Assembly: GCF_015706575.1 (NCBI RefSeq)
Contig: NW_024037055.1
Span: 11,880,262 to 11,944,261, forward strand
Length of the DNA: 64,000 bases
Source of the DNA: Patiria miniata
Lineage: Eukaryota; Echinodermata; Asteroidea; Valvatida; Asterinidae
Direction: 5' to 3'
The position numbers were made by a program, and so were the translations under genes. Below the pieces are notes generated by a model. It ran no database searches and was not told the origin of the DNA. It saw nothing but the letters and a program-made list of their open reading frames with translations. Positions 35,501 through 46,379 of the stretch are shown one piece after another (position 1 is the first letter of the stretch; every line of letters begins with the position of its first letter).

Positions 35501-38500
35501 TTAAAAACATTAGGTAAAAACTGTGCTTAACAAGGATTACCAGACCAGTACAAAACACCATAAATAAAGAAAATAGTAAAGAAAATAATAATATCGTCTG
35601 TATGCGGAAATATTAAATTCCCTTGCTAAACTGACATGTTTTCACCGTTCTCTTTTAGGAGGATATCCAGTGGTGGATGTCATTTTTAGCATTTCTAATG
35701 ACTGTGGTGAAATTCCTGAATTTCAACAAGATTTCCAAACCGTTAGCACTTTTATGTACCAACCACCGCCGATAAAAATCAACATCGTACAAGCAACAAG
35801 TCAGCTATATCTGAGTGTTCAGAGTGGAAAGCTCGAGTTTCTCACTTTCAATCCATCTACAGGTAGGTATTCATTTGCCATGGTAACGCAAACGTGTTCT
35901 TCCAATCATTCCATTCCAAGCCCCCCAAAGTTAAAGTCAGATAACAGAGTGGTGGTAAACGATTTCTTTGTCACCTAATCATTCCTTGTTTTAAGATGAA
36001 CGCAAAAGTAAAACTCGTCAGTACACGAAAAATAAGTTTTTTTTTTTTTTTGGGGGGGGGATTATTTTGCAATTCAAATATTTTTTCCCCTTTTCAGCCC
36101 AGTTTTACATGTACAGGTATGGTGGGTCAAATCCAGCAAGAGGAGTTCCAGTTGCACTGGTTCAGATGCCATTACAAGATGGCGAGTCTGATAGTTGTAT
36201 CGAGACGGTCAGTTTGGACGAAGTTCAGCTTTCTTTAACTGTAAGGCCACTGGATTTTGGATTTTTTTGTCTTTACTGATATACTTTAAAGGACAATTTT
36301 GTACATAATTCTCCGCCGCCTTACATTGAATAACTAGATCTCTAAGCTTACAGAATCTGATTCAAGTGTGCATGTAACTGCGACATCATGATGATGTCTT
36401 AAGGTATTGATTTACAAGGAATTTCAAGACAAAAACCAAATGCAATCATTAATTACTAATGAAACAAATCAACTCTCAACGGTAGGCGGGCTCATCTTAT
36501 TTAATGCATGTTTTGCAATAAGAGCCATTGTGGCTATAATTAGATCGTCCTCACATGATATCAAACTTTTAAGTCACGCGAAAGCTTAAATCACATCACA
36601 CTATTTGAAACAACGCCATGTTGTTCTGCCTATTAAATCACGTCCCTTTCCATATAATATCTGAACCTTTCAAATCTCATCCCCGTCCCGTCCCGTCTCG
36701 TCCCATTCCGTCCCGTCCGGCCCGCCCCTCCCGCCCGCCCATCCCACCCGCCCCGCCCCGCCCCCCCCCCCCCGTCCCGTCCCGTCCCGTCCTGTCCCGT
36801 TCCGGCCCGTCCCGTCCCATCCCGCCCCATGTCATCACTAAGAGGAAAAGTAGTGTCTTTAACATGTTATCGTCTCTTGGATGGGAGAGCTAACCAACAG
36901 AAGGGAAACCCACCAGATGACTCAACTCTACAAGATCATCACTCACACCATTGACATCGATGCTTCAGACTATCTGCAACCAAAAATACAGAGATCTAAG
37001 AGAGGGAACAACAACCATTTCAACATATACTACAAACTTCCTGAACTGCATTCAAGAATCCATATTTCCAAGGACCATGAATTATTGAATGATCTGTCTC
37101 AGCACATGACTGACTCTGCGTCACACAAGACATTCATAGAGAATTAGTACAAACACATTGTAACCGAGACTTAAATGACCTCCTAGCCATAATCCCATAA
37201 TCCCTCGCGACGCACATGAGGAGGAAACTCACTATAAAGTACCACGTAGTAGATCCCATCTCATCCAATCCCTTCCACCACATTCCAACCCGTTCATCCT
37301 ATCCTTCCAATCCCATCCAAAACAATCCTATCCCATCCCATCAAATCCAATCAAATCCCATCTCATTGCATCCCATAGGCCTTATTCAGGAGTCAGCCAT
37401 GTTGAATTGAAGGGGTAAAATCTTCATTTTTAGAACTTGCGAAGAGAAATGAAAACAAGTACATTGTACATTACTAAATAATTCAAATGTGTAATTAAAC
37501 ATTCCGTAAATGTTTTAAGCCAGATTTAAAAAGAAGTAAATTTAGGCTGCATAAAGCGCCATCCATTCAACAGTTAACAATTGATGAAATACATTCAGAG
37601 AACACGACAAAAAGGTCCATCCCATCCCGTCCCGTCCCGTCCCGTCCCGTCCCGTCCCGTCCCGTCCCGTCCCGTCCCGTCCCGTCCCGTCTCGTCCCGT
37701 CCCATCCCAAATCCCGTCCCATTTGAGAACCCTAAATGAAAAGGATGCCCTTACTAAACCCAAATAAGCAGGTTTCCTGTTAGATTATGCTTTAATTGAA
37801 TTTGTCAATGATATCAATCTTTGGTGTCATTCTTCAATTTAAAATTCCAAGGATTTCCCACCCTTGTGTTCTGAGCAAGACAAAGCTAAAGAATCTCCCG
37901 TCCCGTCCCGTCCCGTCCCGTCCCGTCCCGTCCCGTCCCGTCCCGTCCCGTCCCAATCCCGTCCCGTCCCAATCCCAATCCCAAATCCCGTCCCAATCCC
38001 AAATCCCGTCCCACTTGAGAACCATAAATGAAAAGGATGCCCTTACTAAACCCAAATAAGCAGGTTTCCTGTTAGATTATGCTTTAATTGAATTTGTCAT
38101 TGATATCAATCTTTGGTGTCATTCTTCAATTTAAATTCCAAGGATTTCCCACCCTTCATGACCAGTTCGCAACCCATCTTGAGCAACAGTAGATTCTTCT
38201 ATCACCGGCAAGACGGTGACGGTTTCAGTTCGTTCGAAAGCGAATCTGAAAGTGGTGAGCTGTAGTAGTTACTTGTCACATTGTATTCATCAAGAGTATA
38301 ATAAGGACTCAATGCAGGAGCTGTATGCTTTGCTATATCGCTATATCAAAGTACAAACATTTGCCTAATTTGTCCATATCTTACTACTTTAGATTTATTG
38401 TTGCAATCCCCCCTCGTTCAGCCGCTGACTAATTGTATAGTAAAATTGCACCAAAATAATAAATGGAATGCTGAAGTTCCTAAGTCTTTAATCGCCTTAA

Positions 38501-39590
38501 AATGCAGGAGATAGCGTAGTAGGCTGTTCCGGGGTTGGGGGTATGTCCCGGATCCCCTAATAAGGCCTTCGACACCACGTGACACTAGGGGACGCAGTTG
38601 ACAGAACAAACGTACATGTACTAATGCTAACTTGCACGTTTATTTTACATACAAATTACCCAAAACATCAATCATCACTCTAGGTTGGGTTTTTGCAAGG
38701 ATTACACGGTTGCTATATTTACAGTAAAACGTAAAAGATAGAAATCACCGTCTACAGTGTTTTTAACCGACGTTATTGAAAACAATGGTGTACTAGGATT
38801 GTAAGGTGTTATTGACTCAAAGTAGGTTCCCTACGCTATTTTCGACTTTCTTTCCGAAAATAAATTTCTTTTCTGAATTGCTATTTTTATATAGCAATAC
38901 AAAAGTGGTTCCCTATTTGAATTTGACACCGACCGAAAATAATCGGCCCATGTGAAGTTGTTGAGTTCTTACTTTACAATTTGGAATAATTGGCCGCCAG
39001 ACAATCATTCCGTTCTGATCTGGCGGGGTATGCTTGTTCCCACGCCACAATCAGTATCAATTCTCGATAATGTACGGACCGAGAGCCAGTCTACTCGCAA
39101 AACGAATGTGTTTGTTTGTCCCTCCCCCCCCCCCCCCTAAAAAAGGGGAGGGGGATAAGTTTTTTTGTTGTTTGAATTAGACATTAAAGTGGACAATTTA
39201 TTAATAGAAAAACATCAAATTTGTTGAAGAGCACGGAGAACGCAAATTTAACTCGCTTGTTTAAATGGATCTGATGACGAAGAAAAGTAATCGTCATTTG
39301 CATATACGCAGGTTTATAGTTATGTGCAACATTTACAAGTTGCCTCAGTGATCTCTTCTTACCATCGTTACGCGTTATTTTGTTACTTTTATAATGACGT
39401 TAAAACGATACTGTTTTGTTAATAAATTTGACAATCATATTTTTTTTTTTTAATGATTTGGTGTCCATTGATTTATACAGGATATTACATCGCGAAGGAT
39501 CCTGAAAGCGCAGACGCTATTGCTGAAAAACCGCCAACCAGCTGTTCAGCGATGCATGTCCATTCCGACGGACCAGCTATAAAACTTTAA
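29563..39590 (+). CDS. IL-1/IL-18-family-like cytokine precursor (beta-trefoil), six coding exons
   Basis: Proposed exons: 29563-29775, 30833-30899, 35659-35862, 36098-36240, 38143-38254, 39481-39590 (TAA). All junctions are GT-AG and join in phase (0, 1, 1, 0, 1). They give 282 residues; vertebrate IL-1 precursors have about 270. There is no signal peptide, as in IL-1 and IL-18. Residues 1-128 would be the acidic pro-region and ~129-282 the trefoil. Landmarks, in order, with the human IL-18 counterpart as I recall it: QLYLSVQSGKLEFL (first strands); MYRYGGSNPARGVPVAL against MYKDSQPRGMAVTI; LTDFPPF against FKEMNPP; RFFYHRQDGDGFSSFES then GYYIAK against IIFFQRS...MQFESSSYEGYFLA; SAMHV against SIMFTV. 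The FES-(x)4-GYYIA segment approximates the IL-1 family signature, with two deviations. The role would be a secreted, proteolytically matured immune signal acting through an IL-1R/TIR receptor; this is inference. The ATG has a weak context; an acceptor at 29553 could instead join upstream exons. AATAAA signals lie at 40164 and 40217. FGF, another trefoil family, fits less well. Confidence 0.82.
30010..30470 (+). repeat. dispersed repeat R in intron 1 of the IL-1-like gene
   Basis: Shares TTTGCAATGGAGCGTAGGC, AAAATGGCGATGGGCTTCAG and GATGATAGAAGCTTTAATTT words with 56420-56790 and, more distantly, 47370-48640. No coding content. Confidence 0.7.
31784..34917. repeat. 63-bp satellite, ~50 units, in intron 2 of the IL-1-like gene
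   Basis: The unit is ATGAGTACTCAATCGCTATC, then CCCCAGTCACACAATTACAC, then ATAGCCATGATTGCCGTCCA, GCA. Units vary at a few sites (CGT/CAT, GCT/GCC, TTT/TAT) and some are 62 or 60 bp. The 63-bp period keeps a frame open (MSTQSLSPSHTITHSHDC-type 21-residue repeat). A marker unit lacking three bases (CCCAGTAACAATTACAC) recurs at about 33308, 33685 and 34813, i.e. spacings near 376 and 3 x 376, showing a six-unit higher-order repeat. Confidence 0.96.
34918..35658. other. intron 2 remainder of the IL-1-like gene
   Basis: After the satellite there is a short hairpin-rich stretch of TAAGTCCGA/TCCGAAATTTCGGAC words (34938-34995), then AT-rich unique-looking sequence. No exon is recognised before the acceptor TTCTCTTTTAG at 35658. 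Confidence 0.5.
36677..36830. repeat. TCCCG pentamer array 1
   Basis: Imperfect CCCGT/CCCGC/CCCAT repeats in intron 4 of the IL-1-like gene. The long frames here on both strands are repeat artefacts. Confidence 0.85.
36862..37215 (+). mobile_element. LINE 3' fragment (C-terminal tail of the ORF2 protein)
   Basis: The frame reads LSSLGWES, then TNRRETHQMTQLYKIITH, then DYLQP and KRGNNNHFN. This matches the conserved tail LGWE-L--RR---L-LLYKI that follows the reverse transcriptase in CR1/Jockey-type non-LTR elements. Only this tail is present, so it is a dead 5'-truncated insertion. Tandem CCATC-rich sequence (37256-37378) follows, perhaps its 3' simple repeat. Confidence 0.75.
37618..38156. 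repeat. TCCCG arrays plus tandem duplication that includes a splice acceptor
   Basis: Pure CCCGT arrays at 37618-37710 and 37897-37985 are each followed by a GAGAACC-AAATGAAAAGGATG segment (37725-37865 and 38017-38156, almost identical). Each copy ends in TTCCAAG/GATTTCCCACCCTT. In the second copy this is the acceptor and first five codons of exon 5 of the IL-1-like gene; the first copy (AG at 37850-37851) is a decoy of the same acceptor. Confidence 0.85.
38410..38590. mobile_element. fragment of the CAAGGGCGGATC hAT-type family
   Basis: Shares the GACT, then CCAAAATAATAAATGGAATG and CCGGATCCCCTA words with the core of 60364-60581. It lies in intron 5 of the IL-1-like gene; no intact ends are seen. 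Confidence 0.45.
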
Positions 39591-40705
39591 GTGTTCAGCT
39601 GGGACACCTAGTTTGGGGTGTGCATCGTGGTGACGTCCATTCGCCTGCAGCACACGGGCGTTGTTCATACCGGTAACGATGGAAGAGCTTAAACTCGGGA
39701 ACTTCTGTTGTTTGTGGAAAATATATGGTATATCCACAAACATAGTCAAGGTTTCTTATGCTTAAATTGATTGATATCTCAAACGGACTGAATCAGTGTA
39801 AAAGGAATGATTCAGGAAATCAATATCTGTTATAATAATATGTTAGTTTCATAAAATTAAAATTGTTGGATTATGAAATAATCACAGTGCTCCAGCTGGC
39901 AAAATGCAGATCCTAGGGCATACACATAATAGTCGTTGATATTTGTTCTTTTACTGTTGTTGTTGTTAAACTGCTATTTTTCTAGCAACAAAGGTTGTTC
40001 ACTTTTATAAGTGAAACACCCACCGAAAACATGCACCTGCTGACGTTTAGTATACAATTAGTTAATTCAGTTCTTGCGGGACAGACTAATTTCCGCCCTC
40101 TTTCAGAATCGAAGTACATAGTATACTCACAGGGCGGATCTGTTAGTGCGTCAAAGCAATCCAAATAAAGAGGTTTTTTAAAGGATTTCAAACGTCCAAA
40201 ACAGAAAAAAAGTTAAAATAAATATATCCAAGGTCAAAATTCCTTAAATAGGAGAAAAATAGTCAAATTTGTTTTAGTTTTAATTACATCTATAAACAAG
40301 TGGATGTAAAAAAGTGGAAGATGGTAAATGAAGCTGTAATTTTATCTCGTGGCTTGAACACCTTAGACAAGCATCCGTAATTGTTCAGATTTTTTTTTTT
40401 TGAATGAAGATAACATTTTCTGTGGCAATCACGAAGTAGCTTGCAACATTTACGGACATTCAGACCATGGCAATAACATGACTAATCGAATAGCTATCTG
40501 AATGTGAAGAATCGGCAACGTGAAAAGTCGTCGAGAGAGGGCCAGTATACCAGGCTATCGACTTTAAGTCCCTTTGTTGTTTACAATTGTTTACAACAAT
40601 TATGGTAACGCTTTTAGGGATCAAAAACGAGAATCAGTCTTTCTTGGTAATTTCCATCTGCATTTTCCTTTCATTTTCAGTAAAAATTCGAAGTTAACTG
40701 GAAAC
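39591..40705. other. 3' flank of the IL-1-like gene
   Basis: Presumed 3' UTR at first; AATAAA at 40164-40169 and 40217-40222 are candidate polyadenylation signals. Nothing else coding is seen up to the TIR element at 40706. Confidence 0.45.
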
Positions 40706-41271
40706 CAGTGTTGCAGCACTCGGTACTCGTACTCGAATGTCAAAGTACGTACTCGAAATGACGGTACTCGTACTCGGGCAGCAAAGTACTCGTACTCGAC
40801 ATGTCGAAATTGTACTCAATCATCAAAGTACTCGTACTCGAATAGCAGTACTCGAAAAAATGGCATAGCTTTACTTCCGACTGCCTTATTAAATTTATCG
40901 ATAATTTCACTTTGAAATGGTTTATTGGCTCGCGAGCAATCGACGTTTCCTGAGCCGTGAGTGGGTCTGAATAATCGGTCTGACTGGGCCTGGGCCAATT
41001 ACGCACAATGAAACATTTGCCATATGGTCATGTTCGGAAATAGAAGTACTGGTACTCGTACTCGGGAGTACAAATGTACTCGTACTCGGGAGTACAAGTA
41101 CTCGTATACTCGTACTCGGAAGTACAAGTACTCGTACTCCGGAAGTACAAGTATTCGCACTGGGAGACCTGAACTTGTACTCGGAAGTACAATTACTTGT
41201 ACTCGTATTCGGTAACCTAAGTACTCAGCAGTACTCGGTACTCGGAAAAAAAGTACTCGACTACAACACTG
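40706..41271. mobile_element. hAT-type element with GTACTC hexamer arms
   Basis: Left CAGTGTTGCAGCACTCGG and right CGACTACAACACTG are inverted. The right TIR read inward (CAGTGTTGTAGTCGAG) is identical to the first 16 bases of 26942-28616. Arms are tandem GTACTC hexamers; the middle 40860-41020 is unique. Flanks CTGGAAAC/CTGGTACT agree at five of eight bases, so the target duplication is decayed. Confidence 0.85.
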
Positions 41272-42324
41272 CTGGTACTGCTTTGCGAGTGCACAGACTA
41301 ACCGCCAACGGCATGGGCAAACAATGACATCACTATTGAACCTGGCCCCAATGCCATTCCTGATTGGATAGTTTTCCTTTGTATATAAACCGTACAAACA
41401 TGCCGGGGTCGACAGCTCAATTTCTGATTTTTACTTCCGCTTCAACTTGTAAAATTCCACGTCATTGCTAGGCCATGATCACAGTCTATTTTGGAAGAAG
41501 TATAGCCAGACGCTATTGGATTCAATATCGCACCGCAGTGTTCATAACAGTGCCCATTTGCATTTTGATGTGCAGCAAGCCCATCGAAGCCAACATGACT
41601 CGCTTGTCTCATGTGTTTGTTGCTGTCCTGTTTTACTGCGGTCAGTATGTTTAAAACATAACAAACAATCAGTGACTTTTCCTGCTCTCCTGCATATCCC
41701 TATATAAACACTGTACAAGTTGTCATTGTGCAGACTTGCTCACATATCCTTGCTGTAATTGATTGGTACAGTTGTAATTGATTTTGTAAGTGTTAAATTC
41801 CCCTTTAACAGAAACGTGTTTATTTACATTAATTTGGTTGTAAATGTTTGATTTTTAAAATTAACTCGGCAAGAGTTACATGTGAATATACATTTATTGA
41901 CGTTAAAATGCACGAAAAAGTGATTATTTATCAACAGTTTGTTTCATGTGCTAAAACAAAATCATGTCTATGTTGACCATAGTGAAAACAGAAGCAGATT
42001 GCACAGTGTTTGTAAAAGCACATCATTGTATGCCTGTTTTAGTGTGTATTTCACAGATTTATTCACCTATTGACGAAAAACATTCAAATCACACTTACTT
42101 TAAGGCAACATAATGACCGTTGACACAAAACAGCAGAATAGTTTTGTTACAATGTAAATAACAAAATACCGGACACACGGTCCATTTCCTTTACTTTTGT
42201 TTTGCAGCATTTTATACTAGCTGTTATTGCTTGAACCGTCCCAAGAAAGTTGTGTGAACTTTTCAAACAATTTCTGGCACACTCACTGCAGCACTTCTTT
42301 GGAAGCTATAATGGTCTGATAAAA
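41272..42324. other. gene-free AT-rich stretch
   Basis: No exon, repeat family or RNA gene is recognised. The 80-codon frame at 41465-41707 has no known motif. Confidence 0.4.
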
Positions 42325-43390
42325 TAGGTTTTCCCGCCCAATTTCCTGAAATGTTCATTCACTTCCGAAAATAGGTCATTCGTTTTCGTCTGAATTTGAA
42401 TGCGCGTCTTTAATCCCATTTCAATGCAACGAAAGTTCAATCGTTTTCATTGTCCGTGCATTCGGTTTTGAGAAACAGACGGCCAATTACGCTACCTGTG
42501 CATTCATTTACGCAAGCAAAGTGAACTAGAGGTTCGCCTTTGTTGAGTTACAAAAGCAGAGTGGTCGGGTAGGCAATTATTCCATTAAACACTGCCGAGA
42601 TAAGTTATGAATATATTTATGTACGAACAAAAGATCACGAAATTAAATCCTTTCCATTACAATCAATTAAATGTATCTTTAAAGATGGGATAAATTTCAG
42701 TAAACATTCCATGTACACATACAAGTTATTTCTTGCTTGATGACGTCATTATTCAAAAACGGGAAGTGATACTGATTTGTGGATAAATATTCATTGTGAA
42801 GTTAAATAACGCATGAAAAAAGTGGAAAATATAAGTGTATGTATTCATAACACCTAACTTCCGGTTTGATGACATCACAGTATTTGGAAGCAAAAGGTGA
42901 ACATTGTAATGGATATCGTTATTTGGGCTACGAAGATATACAACATGGATCAAATGATAGAATTTAATTCAAAATATGATCATTTTCAAATTCTCATAGA
43001 AGTAACTTCCGGCCTGATTACGTCATGAATTTGAAACCTTGCCAAGTTATCTGTGGTCAATCAGAGAATATCAAGGGGCGACTTGGTAAAATTTGAACGG
43101 ATGGTTTTAAAATTAAAGAAAGCAAACAATATTGTATGTGCCGCTTGGGGCGCCCTTTTGAATGATGACGTCATCACACTGTTTTTTGTGACAGGCATTT
43201 CTCACTTAATACTTTCATAATTTATATGTGTGCAGTAAAATGCTTCCGCTTTTGAGTTATATTGTAATCGAATGCTATAGTAGCGAATATGAAACGCGTG
43301 TTCAGAGCGATTCTCAAATTCAGACGAAAATGAATGACCGATTTTCAGAAGTGAATGAACATTGTAAGAAATTGGCCGGTAAAACCTATA
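42325..43390. mobile_element. 1.07-kb TIR element, TAGGTTTTCCCG family
   Basis: Left TAGGTTTTCCCGCCCAATTT and right AAATTGGCCGGTAAAACCTA are inverted, the TIRs continuing to about 42440 / 43270 (TCATTCACTTCCGAAAATAG, then TTCGTCTGAATTTG). The core has three or four diverged ~145-bp segments each with AACTTCCGG and TGATGACGTCAT-like words (42735-43180). The ends match those of 57736-58857. Confidence 0.8.
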
Positions 43391-43544
43391 TTAGCCTATT
43401 AACAATGCATATATATGTTTTTAAAACAATTTTACGTAAATAATTTATGTGAGTATTCCATGATAATTTATTATCAAAATGTAATCCAAGGAATTAAGTG
43501 GAATCTGTTGCCAAACTTTATTATGATCAAAGAGTTCAGAGAAT

Positions 43545-44095
43545 AACTAAACATAAATGAGAAAGACGAATGAGAAAGACGAATGGTCCAAGAATGGATC
43601 CTTGGGGACCACACATGTTAATGATTGTATAAAGGCTCTAGAAAAATCAAGAAAAAAATCCAATTGTATGTTCAAAACGATCAAAACCAGGTGGAGTATA
43701 CAGCAGGCGCAGTAAAGTGTTTTGCACGAAAGCCGAACCGAGCATTTAACAAGATTTGCGCAAGAAACTAAAAGTCCGAGCATGAACAATTCTTTCCAAA
43801 TTTATTTTAGAAACAAGGTACTATTGAAGTTGGTCTATAATTGTTTACCTTGTCAGTTTATGAGCTCTAATGAATTGGAATGACTTTTGCTATCTTTAAG
43901 TTGTCTGGTACAACACCTGTTGACAAAATATGTCGATAACATATCGATAACATATGAAAGAGGTTCTAAGATATTAGGGAGCGTCTTGTTTCTGTACAAA
44001 AGCAGTAATATCGTCGAAGCCACTGATTGTTTTATTTGGTAACTTCTTGACAACATTATGGACTTCGTTTGAAGTGGCTTGCTCAGGGTATATAA
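43545..44095 (-). mobile_element. LINE reverse transcriptase fragment, minus strand
   Basis: Minus-strand translation in several frames gives TGVVPDNLKIAKVIPI, VNNYRPTSIVPCF, FGFRAKH and SRAF-like pieces in the correct RT order, then VPKDPFLDHS. It is a decayed non-LTR RT domain with multiple stops and frame changes. Confidence 0.72.
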
Positions 44096-44299
44096 AAAAA
44101 ACGAAACCGAGATATTATTGGTAATAGGAACAGGAGTAGGGCATTGTGAATCAAAGGGAGATATTCTCTGTTAGGGTGGAATCTTCTCACCTTGACACCC
44201 TGATCATGTCATTACATTCAGGGTTTACTGAGCAGTGACCAATTTTATGGAAGGGTCTATTTAGAGAATTGCGCCACTTTTCATGGTGTAATCTCTTTT

Positions 44300-46280
44300 T
44301 TCCCCACCTGCCTTGATTGGCAACAATAGCCTCTCACTCTGTTACAAATGACACCACAAAAAACCCACAATTGATCAGCAGAGCCAGTATTCGACTTCAG
44401 CCTGCGACGACACCCTCGCCTCCTGTGTTGACACCGGTCAGATCCGTCGAGAGGACGACGGATGTTGGTGTCAGGGTGAAGGAGGCAAGGCTGGAGGAAG
44501 TGGATGAGATAGAGGATAACCAACGGGGAATGGTGACGGCTCAGGAACCTTTCCTGCATGCAGAAGGGAACAGTTGGGGAGTTGGCGGCACCTAGAGTCG
44601 GCACAGCAGAGTCTTCTCATCAGACAAAGTTCATGACAACACCAATGACATGGGAACCGGATCGGTAGAGCAACCTGTCTATCGGAGTTTAACAGATTTG
44701 GGCGATGTAGAACCAGCGAAGGTTCAGCGGCAGAGACCTACAGGAACAAGCGATGTTCTGGCGGAGTCTGGATGGCCTTCTGCCCGGCCAGGAATGCAAA
44801 CTCCAGAGGAAATGCCGGGTAACTTCAAACCCCAGTCTGGGCGTATGATGTCAGGTGTAATCTGCAGCCGCAGATGGAGAGGCGCCTGGACATCAGACGT
44901 GTACAGCATCACTGCGGGTGGTGGAAGAAGTCAGGAGCACAGGGCAGCACCTGCAGAAACCAGTGGATCTGGGAGAAAAAGAATCAGTAGACAAGAAAAC
45001 TCTGGCTAATTCACAAGGGCACGATCCACCCAAGAGTGCAGCGACTGGGGCGGAAGGAGCCAGCAGAATTCGTCGAAAACCAAGCCTCGTTCCTGATCGA
45101 TTCGCCGGAGATGTACTATGGCGAGACTACAAGTCTCATTTTGAGTCCAGTTCAGTTATCAATGGCTGGACGGCAGAGGACAAAGAGCTTACTTCCTTGC
45201 AGCTAGTCTCAAGGGTCTAGCACAGCAAGTGCTGGGAGACAGGTGTACGGGAGAAGTGCTGACCTATGCGGAGCCCACAGCAAGTTATGGGCCTGGCGAG
45301 CAAGCCGAAACGTACCTAGCCGACCTGAGGAGCAGAACAAGGACAGAGAATGAAAGTCTGCAAGCGCTTGGGCAGGAAATACGTCGACTCATAGGGCTGG
45401 CGTATCCTGAACTGCCCAGAGATAGCAGAGAGCGTCTGGCACGTGGCTATCTGGTGGATGCCATACTTGATGCAGATTTTAAAGCGGGGATCTTCAGAAA
45501 TCATCCAACGACGCTAAATGAGGCAATTAGAGCGGCGCTGGAGACCGAGTCTTTCTTGAAAGGCAAAGGCAGCGAAAAAACCAGGGTGGTCTGCCAGACA
45601 GAAATAACGGAGTAATGATACAAGTGGAGATAGTCTCAAGAGACGAGTTTGATCAGCATACATGGGCAGTGTCCGAGCAACTGATCTTGGTGAGTGGAAG
45701 CCACAACAGCCAACTTGCTTCAAGTGTGGAAAGACGGGACACTTCAGACGACAGTGCCCCGAATCCATGAGCAATATGTCGTCAGGAAATGAACCTAGAC
45801 CAGCACAGCGGATTGTGGGGAAGGTTAATTGCGACTTCACAATCCAGCATAGAGCAGTTCGGGTCCATCAGAATGCCTATACGCTCTCTCGCATGCCATG
45901 CAAGCAGTGTAGAAGGGGTATGGCACGACGGGAAAATGACCAGTTGGAGATGGCTGGAAATGGTACAGGTTATTCTTCAGAGTATTCTTCAGTTGGAGAT
46001 CCTCGGACTGAGGGAAAGCGGGGGAAGGCAGACGGGGGAGACCTTTGCCAGCAAAACGCACTAGAGGCAGGGGAAACAGCAGATCACGGCACGAGACTGA
46101 TAATTCTCTCACTGAAGGAACTGAGGGAGAAACAGTTAGATGATCCTTCGACTGGGCCTATCTTGCGAGCTAAGGAGAAAGGAGGGAACAGACCAGAGTG
46201 GAAATCTCTCCACCGAGTCAGCACCAAGCAAAACTTATTGGGCCCTGTGGCAGCAGCTGAAGATACACTTTCAAAAAGAT
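44300..46280 (+). mobile_element. Ty3/gypsy LTR-retrotransposon fossil (gag region and a pre-integrase piece)
   Basis: A Gag-like region (about 44650-45600) includes a RFAGDVLWRDY-type start of the capsid-like domain and an alpha-helical stretch around ERLARGYLVDAI. A CCHC zinc knuckle (CFKCGKTGHFRRQC) follows at about 45716-45757. Around 46112-46220 is a short segment of the kind found just before integrase (REKQLDDPSTGPIL). LTRs were not identified. The copy is old and clearly broken, with several breaks. Confidence 0.78.
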
Positions 46281-46379
46281 ATGTAAAAATAAATAGGTCA
46301 AAAGGGTTATTTAATATAAAACACAATTTCGGTAAAATTCGCCGGAAAAAGTACCTTGAAAACACGTAAATTGTAAAAT

